Source: Amorphus orientalis (GTDB lineage: Bacteria; Pseudomonadota; Alphaproteobacteria; Rhizobiales; Amorphaceae). Taken from it: a stretch of 64,000 nt of DNA. The DNA lies in assembly GCF_030814015.1 (NCBI RefSeq), contig NZ_JAUSUL010000003.1, positions 310,001 through 374,000 of the forward strand. Reading direction: 5' to 3'. Below are positions 57,701 through 64,000 of the stretch, in pieces. Under the pieces are notes generated by a model that worked only from the letters and a program-made list of their open reading frames with translations, ran no database searches and had not been told where the DNA came from. Each line of letters begins with the position of its first letter. Within the stretch, counting starts at the first letter, position 1. The position numbers were made by a program, and so were the translations under genes.

Positions 57701-58159
57701 GAACGGCCCGGTCAGGATCAGCTTGGCGACGGTGTCATGGAAGCGCTCGCTGGAGATCGTCGGCCGCTCGCTCTCTTCCGGCAGGGTCGTGATCCGGTCC
57801 AGCTCCTGCTCCACATCCGACAGCGCCTTCTGCATGTCGGTCGCCGGATCGAATTCGAGGATGGTCGTTCCGGCACCTTCCCGGGCATAGGAGGTGATCT
57901 CCTCGACCCCGTCGAGAAAGCGGACCGCCGGTTCGACCGCGTCGAGAATGTTGGCTGCCACGTCCTCCGCGCTCGCCCCCGGCCAGGAAATGCTGATGGT
58001 GATCTGCTTTTCCTCGATGGTGGGAAAGAACTGCGTGTTGATGCGCATGAGGGCCGCGACGCCGGCAATCAGCATCAGCACCATCAGGAGGTTCGCCGCG
58101 TTCGGATGCCGGACGAAAATGCCGATCAGGCCGCCGCGGCGCGGTGCCGGCGCGCTCAT
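54749..58159 (-). CDS. RND efflux permease (AcrB/MdtB-like, HAE1-type)
   Basis: A 1136-residue inner-membrane transporter with twelve helices and two large periplasmic loops. The proton-relay Asp pair appears as GIIVDDAIVVAEQAA near residue 395. The opening IFVRHPNAANLLMVLMLIAG and the later FGLVGAVLGHLLLGFNL then LTGILVNDSIILVSRLD are typical. It is about 80-100 residues longer than AcrB because of an insertion with basic stretches between the two halves. Substrates could be drugs, detergents or other toxic compounds; no regulator or outer-membrane channel lies adjacent. It overlaps the adaptor gene by 4 bp. Confidence 0.93.
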   Translation of the reverse strand: MSAPAPRRGGLIGIFVRHPNAANLLMVLMLIAGVAALMRINTQFFPTIEEKQITISISWPGASAEDVAANILDAVEPAVRFLDGVEEITSYAREGAGTTILEFDPATDMQKALSDVEQELDRITTLPEESERPTISSERFHDTVAKLILTGPFPESALQVYAKRIRDDLLDRGIDKVTFSDFRDREVAITVAEPTLLKLDMTIGDIAGAIADNTLDRPSGTVGGTVEKQVRALAPGETPETIRDIEVKGFAGGERISVGEIASVGEAFDDDALRGIHQGNPAIGILVQRAVTADALETDAILKTYLTEVRGQLPPTLQILETQDQASFLWDRINLLVRNGWQGLLVVLVVLFTFLNARIATWVALGIPISMAATLGIMFATGQTINMMSLFALIMMLGIIVDDAIVVAEQAATREAAGEPPPVAAERGALQMITPVTAASLTTIAAFAPLFLLGGVMGQMIEVLPLVTIAVLTASLIECFLVLPAHLAHSGGGGPAVERSGLRQIGVGALIAVALALVLAVPAYVLPPVLGGIASRADAAEAALGRPLTWLVLAVTAFAISAAIETVLVRGARRRAARLASGGPQRSFRTWFDRNFAVFRDRVFGGFVDLAYRWRYATIAAAVAALIVVGYGLVAGGRIGFVFFPSPEAESLRATLEVTAGTPEDEVIAAVETIREALDVAEQQLSGGSEALIRSVTATLGAAGRNRGDNLAEFDVQLTASEARSVRTPEIVRAWREAVPDIPGMTQFAINQRRGGPPGRDLDIKLTGASPAVLKDAAQEVIAALEGVPGVSAVSDDLPYGKPELTLELTPRGSALGFTLDSVATQVRNAFQGVIARRIPVGDEEVKVRVQLAEDGTGDAALREMWLKSPSGIFAPLSEVVSLNERDAFSVILRRDGKTTVSVTADVDHEVNTGTAVTELLRTDVLPEIAARYGVGFSFAGRDEERRESFADLKAGTVIALSVIYIILAWVFGSYWRPLAVMAIIPFGLVGAVLGHLLLGFNLTIMSLIGLLGLTGILVNDSIILVSRLDERLRSGDDLATAAVGASRDRLRAVLLTSLTTIGGLTPLLFETSLQAQFLLPMAITMVFGIAAATVLVLILVPSLIGIGGDIGRLLATIDRGGRGTPGKALVSDAGE

Positions 58160-59520
58160 CGGCGAACGCTTTCGGACGCGGTGCGCGAGGACGAGGCGTC
58201 CGGCGCGGGCGTCCGGATGGTCTCTTCCACCAGGAGCCCTTCACCCGCCCCGGGTATCCGGGTCGCCAGGACCCGCTCGCCGGCCACGAGCCCGCCGTCC
58301 ACGATCACCTCGGCACCGTCCCGGGCCAGGATCGTCACTTCGCGCGGCTCCAGCCTGCCGTTGCGCACGACGAACACGGTGTCGCCGCCATAGACGACCT
58401 CGGAGGCCAGCCGCACGGAGGACGGGAAGGTCCGGCCGGGCAGGCGGATCTCGACGAAGGCGCCGGGACGCGGCAGGGCCGTCTCCGCCGACGGGGCGAT
58501 CCGCGCATAGACCTGGATGCCGCCTCGGACGGCGGAAATCTCCGCCCCGACCCGATTGATCGTCGCCCGGTAGGTGCGCCGGACGTCGCCGATCTGCCAG
58601 ATGACGTCGATCTCGCGGCCGACGAGGGCATCGCCTTCGCCGACCAGGCCGCCGTACTGGGTGTCGGAGAGGGTGAACTCCGCGTCCACCGCATCGACCC
58701 GGTCCAGCGTCAGGGCGACGTCGCTTTCGACCACCTTGCGGCCGACTTCCACGTTTTCGGAGACGACGATCCCGTCGAAGGGCGCGGTCAGCGACGCGTC
58801 ATCGAGGTTGCGTTCCGCCTCGCGCACGCGCCACTCCAGCCGGTCGATCGCCGCGCGCTGCTGCTCGATGCCGGCGGTCTCGACATTGATCTCGTTGGTC
58901 AACTGATCGAGGGCCTGGCGGCGCTGACTGACGATCAGGGTCCGCTCGTCCAGCGCCTGTTCGGAAACGGCGTTCCGCTCGACCAGGCGCTGCGCGCGGT
59001 CCAGATCCCGTTCGGCCAGCTCCAGCTGGGTTTCGGCCTGGGTCACCGCGCTCTGTCTGAGCGCCACGCGCGCCTCGGCGGCCGCCAGCTGCGCCCGCGT
59101 CTCCGCCAGATTGGCCCGCGCCGCCGTCAGCGCGCCCTCGTAGGCGAAGTCGTCGATGGTCAGGAGGACATCCCCCTTCTCGACCAGCCCGCCCACTTCC
59201 AAATTGGGATGGACAGCGACGACCTTGCCGCCCACCAGCGCCCTGAGCTCCACCCGGGCGGCCGAGACGATTTCGCCGTAGGTCTTCAGCACCGGAACGT
59301 TGGCGGCCCGGCGCACCTCCACCGTCCCGACGGGAACTGCGGTTTCCTGGGGCGGACGACGCGTCACTTCCGGCCGGGTGGAGACCATCCACTGGGTCAG
59401 CGCGACGGCACCCACCAGAATGAGGACCGGCAGAACGGCCCTGGCGGCCAGGCTGATCGCCCGGGTCACCGGCCGGCTCTTTTTCGGTGCCTGATTGTCA
59501 TCCACGAAGCCTGTCCCCAC
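58156..59520 (-). CDS. RND efflux periplasmic adaptor (membrane fusion protein)
   Basis: A 454-residue adaptor that bridges the permease and an outer-membrane channel. One transmembrane anchor is at about 24-45, followed by barrel-sandwich parts (VGGKVVAVHPNLEVGGLVEKGD), a long alpha-hairpin coiled coil (about 110-240) and beta-barrel and membrane-proximal domains (SLTAPFDGIVVSENVEVG). It starts with GTG at 59520; a GTG at 59505 is an alternative. It is coupled to the permease by ATGA. No TolC-type gene is present, so the channel must be encoded elsewhere. Confidence 0.9.
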   Translation of the reverse strand: MGTGFVDDNQAPKKSRPVTRAISLAARAVLPVLILVGAVALTQWMVSTRPEVTRRPPQETAVPVGTVEVRRAANVPVLKTYGEIVSAARVELRALVGGKVVAVHPNLEVGGLVEKGDVLLTIDDFAYEGALTAARANLAETRAQLAAAEARVALRQSAVTQAETQLELAERDLDRAQRLVERNAVSEQALDERTLIVSQRRQALDQLTNEINVETAGIEQQRAAIDRLEWRVREAERNLDDASLTAPFDGIVVSENVEVGRKVVESDVALTLDRVDAVDAEFTLSDTQYGGLVGEGDALVGREIDVIWQIGDVRRTYRATINRVGAEISAVRGGIQVYARIAPSAETALPRPGAFVEIRLPGRTFPSSVRLASEVVYGGDTVFVVRNGRLEPREVTILARDGAEVIVDGGLVAGERVLATRIPGAGEGLLVEETIRTPAPDASSSRTASESVRR

Positions 59521-59647
59521 TCATCACGCACGGGATACGCCACCTGCGGGCCCCGCCGACGCTCAGCCGGGCGACGGCCGATCAGACGCGCCAAGGCGCG
59601 CCGCGCGGCAGCCCGGCACGCATTCAAACGCGGGCCCCTGATCTTTC

Positions 59648-60640
59648 CTACGCGTCGGCTTCGAAATCGGACGGGTCGAAGCGATAAACCGTGCTGCAGA
59701 ATTCGCAGGTGACGATGATATCACCGTCTTCGACCATCTCGCTGCGTTCTTCCGGATCGAACTGGCGAAGAATGCCTTCGACCTTTTCCCGCGAGCACCC
59801 ACAGGTCTCCGCGACCGGGGTCGCATCGAACACGTGCACGTCGCGCTGGTGAAAGAGCCGCAGAAGCAGCCGCGGCGGCGCCACGTCCGGATCGATCAGC
59901 TCGTGGTCCTCGACCGTGCCGACCCGGGCCAGCGCCTCGACCCACGCATCGTCCTCCGGGACGTCGTCCTCGCCCTGCGCGTCCGGCGCGTCGCCGGGAT
60001 CGAGATCGCGATGCCGGATGCGGTCTTCTGACTCCGGCAGGAACTGCATCATCAGCCCGCCGGCGCGCCAGGAGTGGCGCATGCCTTCGCCGTCGTGGCG
60101 CTCGAGCACTTCGGCAACGGCCAGCCGGACGGTCGTCGGGATCTGCTCGGACTGGGCGAAATAGGCGTGGGCGACCTCTTCCAGGCTGTCGCCGCTCAGC
60201 GGAACGACGCCCTGGTAGCGGCGCATGTGGCCGCCCGGGTCGATGGTCAGCGCCAGATGGCCCTCTCCCACCAGATCCGTGAACGAGGGCGTCCCCGCCG
60301 CCACGAGCGCGGCGATCGCCTCGTCATCGAAGCGCGCATAGGCGCGCACCTGATCGGGAGATCGGAAGTCGACCACCAGCAGGCTGACCGGCCCGTCGCT
60401 CTGGATCTGGGTGATGAAGCGGCCTTCGAACTTCAGCGCGCTGCCCAGAAGAACGGTGAGCACCAGCGCCTCGCCGAGGAGCCGGGCGACCGGTTCCGGG
60501 TAGCCGTGGCGCGACAGGACGGTGTCCACCACCGGTCCCAGATGCGCCACGCGCCCGCGCACATCGAGAGCATTCACGGAAAACGGCAGGACGAGATCGT
60601 CCGCCGGCAGCCGCACTGCCCCCGTGCCTGGATCGCTCAT
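59648..60640 (-). CDS. hslO: Redox-regulated chaperone Hsp33
   Basis: A 330-residue Hsp33. The zinc-binding cysteines are in the C-terminal domain as CGCSREKV and CEFCSTVY, i.e. CxC followed by CxxC, which form disulfides on oxidation and activate the chaperone. The N-terminal part has [18 protein letters not shown] and [14 protein letters not shown]. The start at 60640 overlaps the argF stop by 4 bp; an ATG 30 bp earlier is less likely. An acidic insertion ([20 protein letters not shown]) lies in the middle. The argD-argF-hslO order is usual for Rhizobiales. Confidence 0.95.
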   Translation of the reverse strand: MSDPGTGAVRLPADDLVLPFSVNALDVRGRVAHLGPVVDTVLSRHGYPEPVARLLGEALVLTVLLGSALKFEGRFITQIQSDGPVSLLVVDFRSPDQVRAYARFDDEAIAALVAAGTPSFTDLVGEGHLALTIDPGGHMRRYQGVVPLSGDSLEEVAHAYFAQSEQIPTTVRLAVAEVLERHDGEGMRHSWRAGGLMMQFLPESEDRIRHRDLDPGDAPDAQGEDDVPEDDAWVEALARVGTVEDHELIDPDVAPPRLLLRLFHQRDVHVFDATPVAETCGCSREKVEGILRQFDPEERSEMVEDGDIIVTCEFCSTVYRFDPSDFEADA

Positions 60641-61578
60641 TCCGCCGCCGCTGTCTCCGCCAAACACCATGCCAGAATCCCTTTCTGCGCATGTAGGCGG
60701 TTTTCCGCCTCATCAAAGACGACCGACTGCGGGCCGTCGATCACGCTTTCCGTGACCTCCTCGCCGCGGTGGGCCGGCAGGCAGTGCATGAAGATCGCGT
60801 CCGGCGCCGCCGCCGCCATCAGCCGGTCGTTCACCTGGTACGGCTTCAGCAGGTTGTGCCGCCGCTCGCGTTCCCGGTCGCCCATCGACATCCAGGTATC
60901 GGTGACGACGCAGTCGACGCCGTCCACCGCTTCGAACGGGTCTTCCGTCACGACGATCTTCGCACCGGCCTTGCGGGCCTTCTCGACCAGATCCTCGTTC
61001 GGAGCCAGTTGCTGCGGCGTCGCGATCCTGAGCTCGAAGGCGAAGCGTTCGGCCGCGTGCATCCAGGAGACTAGCACGTTGTTGGCGTCGCCGGTCCAGG
61101 CCACCTTGCGGCCCTTGATCGGCCCGCGATGCTCTTCGAAGGTCAGCACGTCGGCCATGATCTGACACGGATGCGAAAGCTTGGTCAGGCCGTTGATCAC
61201 CGGCACGGTGGCGTACTCGGCGAATTCCGCCAGCGCATCGCCGTCGAGGATCCGGATCATGACCGCGTCGACATAGCGCGACAGCACCCGCGCCGTGTCG
61301 GCGATGGTCTCGCCGCGGCCGAGCTGCATCTCCGCTCCGGTCAGCATGATCGTCTCGCCGCCGAGTTCGCGCATCGCCACGTCGAAGGAGACGCGGGTCC
61401 GGGTCGACGGCCGTTCAAACACCATGGCCAGCACACGACCCGCCAGCGGGCCGTGGCCGCGCCGGGCCCCGGACCGGTTGGCCTTCATCCGCAGGCTGTC
61501 GTCGATGATGCCGCGCAGCACCGAACTCGGCATCTGGTCGAGATCGAGAAAATGCCGCTTTGATCCGTTGGTGCTCAT
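60637..61578 (-). CDS. argF: Ornithine carbamoyltransferase
   Basis: ArgF joins carbamoyl phosphate to ornithine to give citrulline in arginine synthesis. The 313-residue protein has the carbamoyl-phosphate-binding [27 protein letters not shown], and the ornithine-binding [10 protein letters not shown] and [12 protein letters not shown]. It overlaps argD upstream (ATGA) and hslO downstream (ATGA), so the three genes are a tightly coupled operon. Confidence 0.97.
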   Translation of the reverse strand: MSTNGSKRHFLDLDQMPSSVLRGIIDDSLRMKANRSGARRGHGPLAGRVLAMVFERPSTRTRVSFDVAMRELGGETIMLTGAEMQLGRGETIADTARVLSRYVDAVMIRILDGDALAEFAEYATVPVINGLTKLSHPCQIMADVLTFEEHRGPIKGRKVAWTGDANNVLVSWMHAAERFAFELRIATPQQLAPNEDLVEKARKAGAKIVVTEDPFEAVDGVDCVVTDTWMSMGDRERERRHNLLKPYQVNDRLMAAAAPDAIFMHCLPAHRGEEVTESVIDGPQSVVFDEAENRLHAQKGILAWCLAETAAAE

Positions 61579-62780
61579 GCAGCCCCTCCTGACTGAGCGG
61601 TTTTGGCCGCGGCGATCGACCGCGCGGCCTTGTCGAGGCGGCTCACGGCCTCCTCGATTTCCTGATCGCTGATGACCAGCGGCGGCATCAGACGCACGAC
61701 ATTGTCGGCGGCGGCGATTGCGACCAGCCCCTGCTCCCGCGCCGCGGCGATCACTTCGGCCGGAGCAACCCGGCATTTCAGTCCCTGCAGCAGGCCTTCG
61801 CCCCTGACCGTTTCGAAGATCGACGGATGGCTGTCCACGAGGCCCGCCAGCCGCTGCTTGAGCACGAGGCCGCGCGCGGCGACCTGGTCCAGGAATCCCG
61901 GCTCGAGAATGACGTCGAGCACCGCATTCCCGACCGCGCAGGCGAGCGGGTTGCCGCCATAGGTCGATCCGTGGGTGCCGGGGACCATGGCATCTCCGAC
62001 CTCGGCCGTCGCCAGACAGGCCCCGAGCGGAAACCCGCCGCCGATCCCCTTGGCGATCATCATGATGTCGGGCACGACGCCGAACCATTCGTAGGCGAAC
62101 AGCTTGCCGGTCCGCCCCACGCCGCACTGGACCTCGTCGAAGATGAGAACCGCGCCGGTCTCGTCACACAGCGCGCGGGCGGTGCGGAGAAACTCGTTGG
62201 ACAAGGGACGGATGCCGCCTTCGCCCTGAATGGGCTCGACCATGATCGCGGCCGTTTCCGGACCGACAGCGGCCTTCAGCGCTGCGACATCGTCGAACGG
62301 CACCTGGTCGAAGCCTTCCAGCGGAGGGCCGAAGCCTTCCAGATACTTCGGATTGCCGCCGGCCGCGATCGCCGCCATCGTCCGGCCGTGGAACGCGCCC
62401 TCGACAGTGACGATGCGGACCCGCTCCGGGGCGCCCCGGTCGTACTGATAGCGACGAGCCGTCTTGATCGCCGCTTCCGCCGCCTCCGTGCCGGAATTGG
62501 TGACGAAGACCCGCTCGGCGAACGTGGCCGCGCAAAGGCGCTCGGCAAACCGTTCCTGCTCGGGAATCCGGAACACGTTCGAGGTGTGCCAGACCTTCCC
62601 GGCCATGTCGGTCAGCGTCTCGACGAGATGCGGATGGGCGTGGCCTAGCGACGACACGGCGATACCGGACCCGAAATCGAGATAGCGTCGCCCGTCGGAC
62701 CCGTCGAGCCACACGCCTTCGCCGGTCTGGAAGGCGAGATCCGTACGCGCATAGGTCCTGTAGACGGCCGAAGCAGCCAT
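61575..62780 (-). CDS. argD: Acetylornithine aminotransferase
   Basis: ArgD is a PLP-dependent class III aminotransferase acting on N-acetylornithine in arginine synthesis (and often on succinyl-diaminopimelate). The 401-residue protein has [18 protein letters not shown], the [18 protein letters not shown] segment and the PLP lysine in [14 protein letters not shown]. The start at 62780 has GAGAGA upstream. It leads the argD-argF-hslO operon, with a promoter and hairpin candidate about 160-220 bp upstream. Confidence 0.96.
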   Translation of the reverse strand: MAASAVYRTYARTDLAFQTGEGVWLDGSDGRRYLDFGSGIAVSSLGHAHPHLVETLTDMAGKVWHTSNVFRIPEQERFAERLCAATFAERVFVTNSGTEAAEAAIKTARRYQYDRGAPERVRIVTVEGAFHGRTMAAIAAGGNPKYLEGFGPPLEGFDQVPFDDVAALKAAVGPETAAIMVEPIQGEGGIRPLSNEFLRTARALCDETGAVLIFDEVQCGVGRTGKLFAYEWFGVVPDIMMIAKGIGGGFPLGACLATAEVGDAMVPGTHGSTYGGNPLACAVGNAVLDVILEPGFLDQVAARGLVLKQRLAGLVDSHPSIFETVRGEGLLQGLKCRVAPAEVIAAAREQGLVAIAAADNVVRLMPPLVISDQEIEEAVSRLDKAARSIAAAKTAQSGGAA

Positions 62781-62937
62781 GATCTCTCTCAACGGTTGGC
62801 GGGGCGCAGGCCCCGCGATGTGCGGGGGCCGACGCTCCTCGGGTGGTCCGGTATGTCTCAGCGACATGACGGGATGAGCCGACGGCGGACAGCGGTTCTG
62901 CAGACCGCGGTCGCGGCGCCAAGCCCGAAAAACAAAT

Positions 62938-62960
62938 CGTGCCGCCAAATTGGCGGCACG
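62938..62960. promoter_or_regulatory. 11-bp perfect inverted repeat in the argD leader
   Basis: CGTGCCGCCAA and TTGGCGGCACG are perfect complements separated by a single A. It lies just downstream of the argD promoter candidate and, on the minus strand, is followed by ATTTGTTTTTC. It is therefore either an operator overlapping the start of transcription or a terminator/attenuator hairpin. It is 158 bp from the argD start. I do not recognise it as a standard ArgR box. Confidence 0.75.
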
Positions 62961-62970
62961 AAGAAAGATT

Positions 62971-63001
62971 TCTATATTCGGACTACCCGGGCTTCTGTCA
63001 A
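62971..63001 (-). promoter_or_regulatory. Putative sigma-70 promoter of argD-argF-hslO
   Basis: On the minus strand a perfect TTGACA (63001-62996) is followed after a 19-bp spacer by TATAGA (62976-62971), or after 18 bp by ATATAG. Transcription would start around 62965, immediately at the inverted repeat. The remaining 455-bp argD-gcrA interval holds no gene; the gcrA side contains two small palindromes near 63120-63149. Confidence 0.6.
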
Positions 63002-63235
63002 TCTTTCTGGGCTTTTTCGGGGCCAACCGGCCGTGCCAATCGGCTGGGGAAAACCGAATTCGTCCACCGCGACGAGTCACCCGGAATCTTGTCAGCGATT
63101 CTCGCGATGTTGTAGTCTACTGCACATCGAGGCACGAGATATCGTGCAGAGCCACCCCGAAACCCGACGGCGCAGTGGCGCGACCCGGTCGCGCAGCGTG
63201 GCCGGATTCCGTGAGCCACAGACGGAGGTGACCGA

Positions 63236-63808
63236 ATGAGCGAAGAACCGACCGCGTCCTGGACCGACGAACGGGTCGAGCTTTTGCAGAAGCTCTGGTC
63301 AGAAGGTCTCAGCGCCAGCCAGATCGCCACCCAGCTCGGCGGGGTCACGCGGAACGCGGTGATCGGCAAGATCCACCGGCTCGGCCTGTCGGGCCGCGCG
63401 AAGACGCCCAGCCAGCAGCGGCCGCGCAAGCAGCGCCCCGCGCCCAAGCCGGCCGGCCGCGTCGCCGCCAGCGCCAGCAGTTCCGGCGCCGGCGCCACCC
63501 AGACCGTGGCCCGGGCAAGCCGGGTCGTCGGAAATGCCGCCCTGAAGATCGCCACCGATCCGGAACCGGAGACCGCGCCCGCCGTCGCGGCTCGCGGCCA
63601 GGCCGAGATCGTGCCGTTCGGCGACCGCAAGACGCTTCTGGAGCTGAACGAACACACCTGCCGGTGGCCGATGGGCGACCCCGGGTCGCAGGATTTCGCC
63701 TTCTGCGGCCGCGAAAGCACCCCGGGCGAGCCCTATTGCGCCGCCCACGCCCGGGTGGCCTACCAGCCGGCACCGGACCGTCGCAAGTCGCGCAACGGCG
63801 GCAAGTAA
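63236..63808 (+). CDS. gcrA: Cell-cycle regulator GcrA
   Basis: A 190-residue GcrA protein. The N-terminal helix-turn-helix (SWTDERVELLQKLWSEGLSASQIA, shown as WTDERVELLQKLW and LSASQIATQLGGVTRNAVIG) binds methylated GANTC sites; the linker is a disordered basic Ala/Pro/Arg stretch, and the C-terminal CRWPMGDPGSQDFAFCGRE segment with conserved cysteines binds sigma-70. It controls S-phase genes with the methyltransferase CcrM. The GAGGTGACCG before the ATG is a fair ribosome site. Divergent from the argD operon. Together with divL, it gives this window two of the alphaproteobacterial cell-cycle regulators. Confidence 0.96.
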   Translation: MSEEPTASWTDERVELLQKLWSEGLSASQIATQLGGVTRNAVIGKIHRLGLSGRAKTPSQQRPRKQRPAPKPAGRVAASASSSGAGATQTVARASRVVGNAALKIATDPEPETAPAVAARGQAEIVPFGDRKTLLELNEHTCRWPMGDPGSQDFAFCGRESTPGEPYCAAHARVAYQPAPDRRKSRNGGK

Positions 63809-63835
63809 GCCGGGCCTGCCGCAGGGCAGCGTTCT

Positions 63836-63859
63836 CCGGTCAGGCGACCGCCTGGCCGG
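63836..63859 (+). terminator. Hairpin downstream of gcrA
   Basis: An 11-bp stem (CCGGTCAGGCG with CGCCTGGCCGG, one mismatch) closes on a 2-base loop 28 bp after the gcrA stop. The T-run is weak (CTTTTGG 11 bp later), so termination is plausible but not certain. Confidence 0.5.
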
Positions 63860-64000
63860 CCGAGGTGGCTTTTGGGGATGTCCCGCTCAACCGGGCTCGG
63901 CCTGACCGGGACGGACATGATCGAGACGACCGATCCGGAGCCATGCCCCATCTCCCGGATGTGTCGGGCCCAGCAGACCAGGCGTCATCGGCGCGGGGAT
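63860..64000. other. Window end, no resolved gene
   Basis: Short open frames run to the edge, for instance from ATG codons at 63878 and 63917 on the plus strand, but none gives a recognisable protein in the visible part. A gene may begin here. Confidence 0.3.

Noticed and set aside
54650-58393. Uninterrupted 1247-codon open frame on the plus strand
   Set aside because: It lies antisense to the RND permease; composition (His, Arg, Asp, Gln runs) is that of a mirror frame, and the minus-strand frame has full RND motifs.
63760-63951. 63-codon minus-strand frame past gcrA
   Set aside because: It overlaps the gcrA 3' end and hairpin and has no ribosome site or recognisable sequence.

Overview
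The window looks like core chromosome of a high-G+C alphaproteobacterium of the order Hyphomicrobiales (Rhizobiales). The evidence is a set of lineage-typical genes and gene orders: the chvI-chvG-hprK-EIIA-HPr-ahcY string beside pckA, a DivL-type kinase with tyrosine in the H-box, the cell-cycle regulator GcrA, a short one-domain HprK, the murA-DUF2948-hisD-UPF0262-phosphatase-infA-maf-yacG string, addB-addA-trxA, and a cysteine-free 41-residue ribosomal protein L36. The genus cannot be fixed by eye. I see no rRNA or tRNA gene, prophage, complete insertion sequence or CRISPR array.

Layout. 1-6 kb: end of a CysQ-like phosphatase, pmbA, a DUF6101 gene, ubiA, purD and a small membrane protein. 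6-8 kb: YciI and DUF1428 proteins and an alpha/beta hydrolase carrying every catalytic residue of fluoroacetate dehalogenase. 8-15 kb: tadA facing rluB-rsmD, then on the minus strand a divL, tsaE-amgK fusion, murU block joining cell-cycle signalling, tRNA modification and peptidoglycan sugar recycling. 15-24 kb: ahcY behind a SahR-like operator, the PTS-Ntr branch (HPr, EIIA, HprK), the ChvG/ChvI two-component system, hugZ, and pckA preceded by three 12-bp direct repeats. 24-32 kb: addB-addA-trxA and grpE. 32-37 kb (minus): moaE, moaD, pgsA, a di-haem cytochrome c, uvrC and a short-chain reductase. 37-41.5 kb: two glycosyltransferases, a MATE exporter and a histone-deacetylase-like hydrolase. 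41.5-44 kb is the most accessory-looking part: a 432-bp nested inverted-repeat element filling an intergenic gap, a glutathione-independent formaldehyde dehydrogenase and a higBA toxin-antitoxin pair. 44-54.6 kb: mtnN, uvrD, murA, hisD, infA, maf, yacG, a small unknown protein, rpmJ/ykgO and a TPR protein. 54.7-63.8 kb: a two-gene RND efflux system, the argD-argF-hslO operon with a visible promoter and leader hairpin, and gcrA.

How the genes fit together. The 15-24 kb block links phosphorylation state and envelope stress (PTS-Ntr, ChvG/ChvI) to gluconeogenesis (pckA); in related rhizobia these systems are functionally connected. AhcY and MtnN handle the products of S-adenosylmethionine use. 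MurU, AmgK and MurA serve peptidoglycan recycling and synthesis. AddAB, UvrD and UvrC are DNA repair. Many pairs are coupled by 4-bp ATGA or GTGA overlaps (rluB/rsmD, EIIA/HPr, addB/addA, SDR/uvrC, RND adaptor/permease, argD/argF/hslO), which indicates polycistronic transcription.
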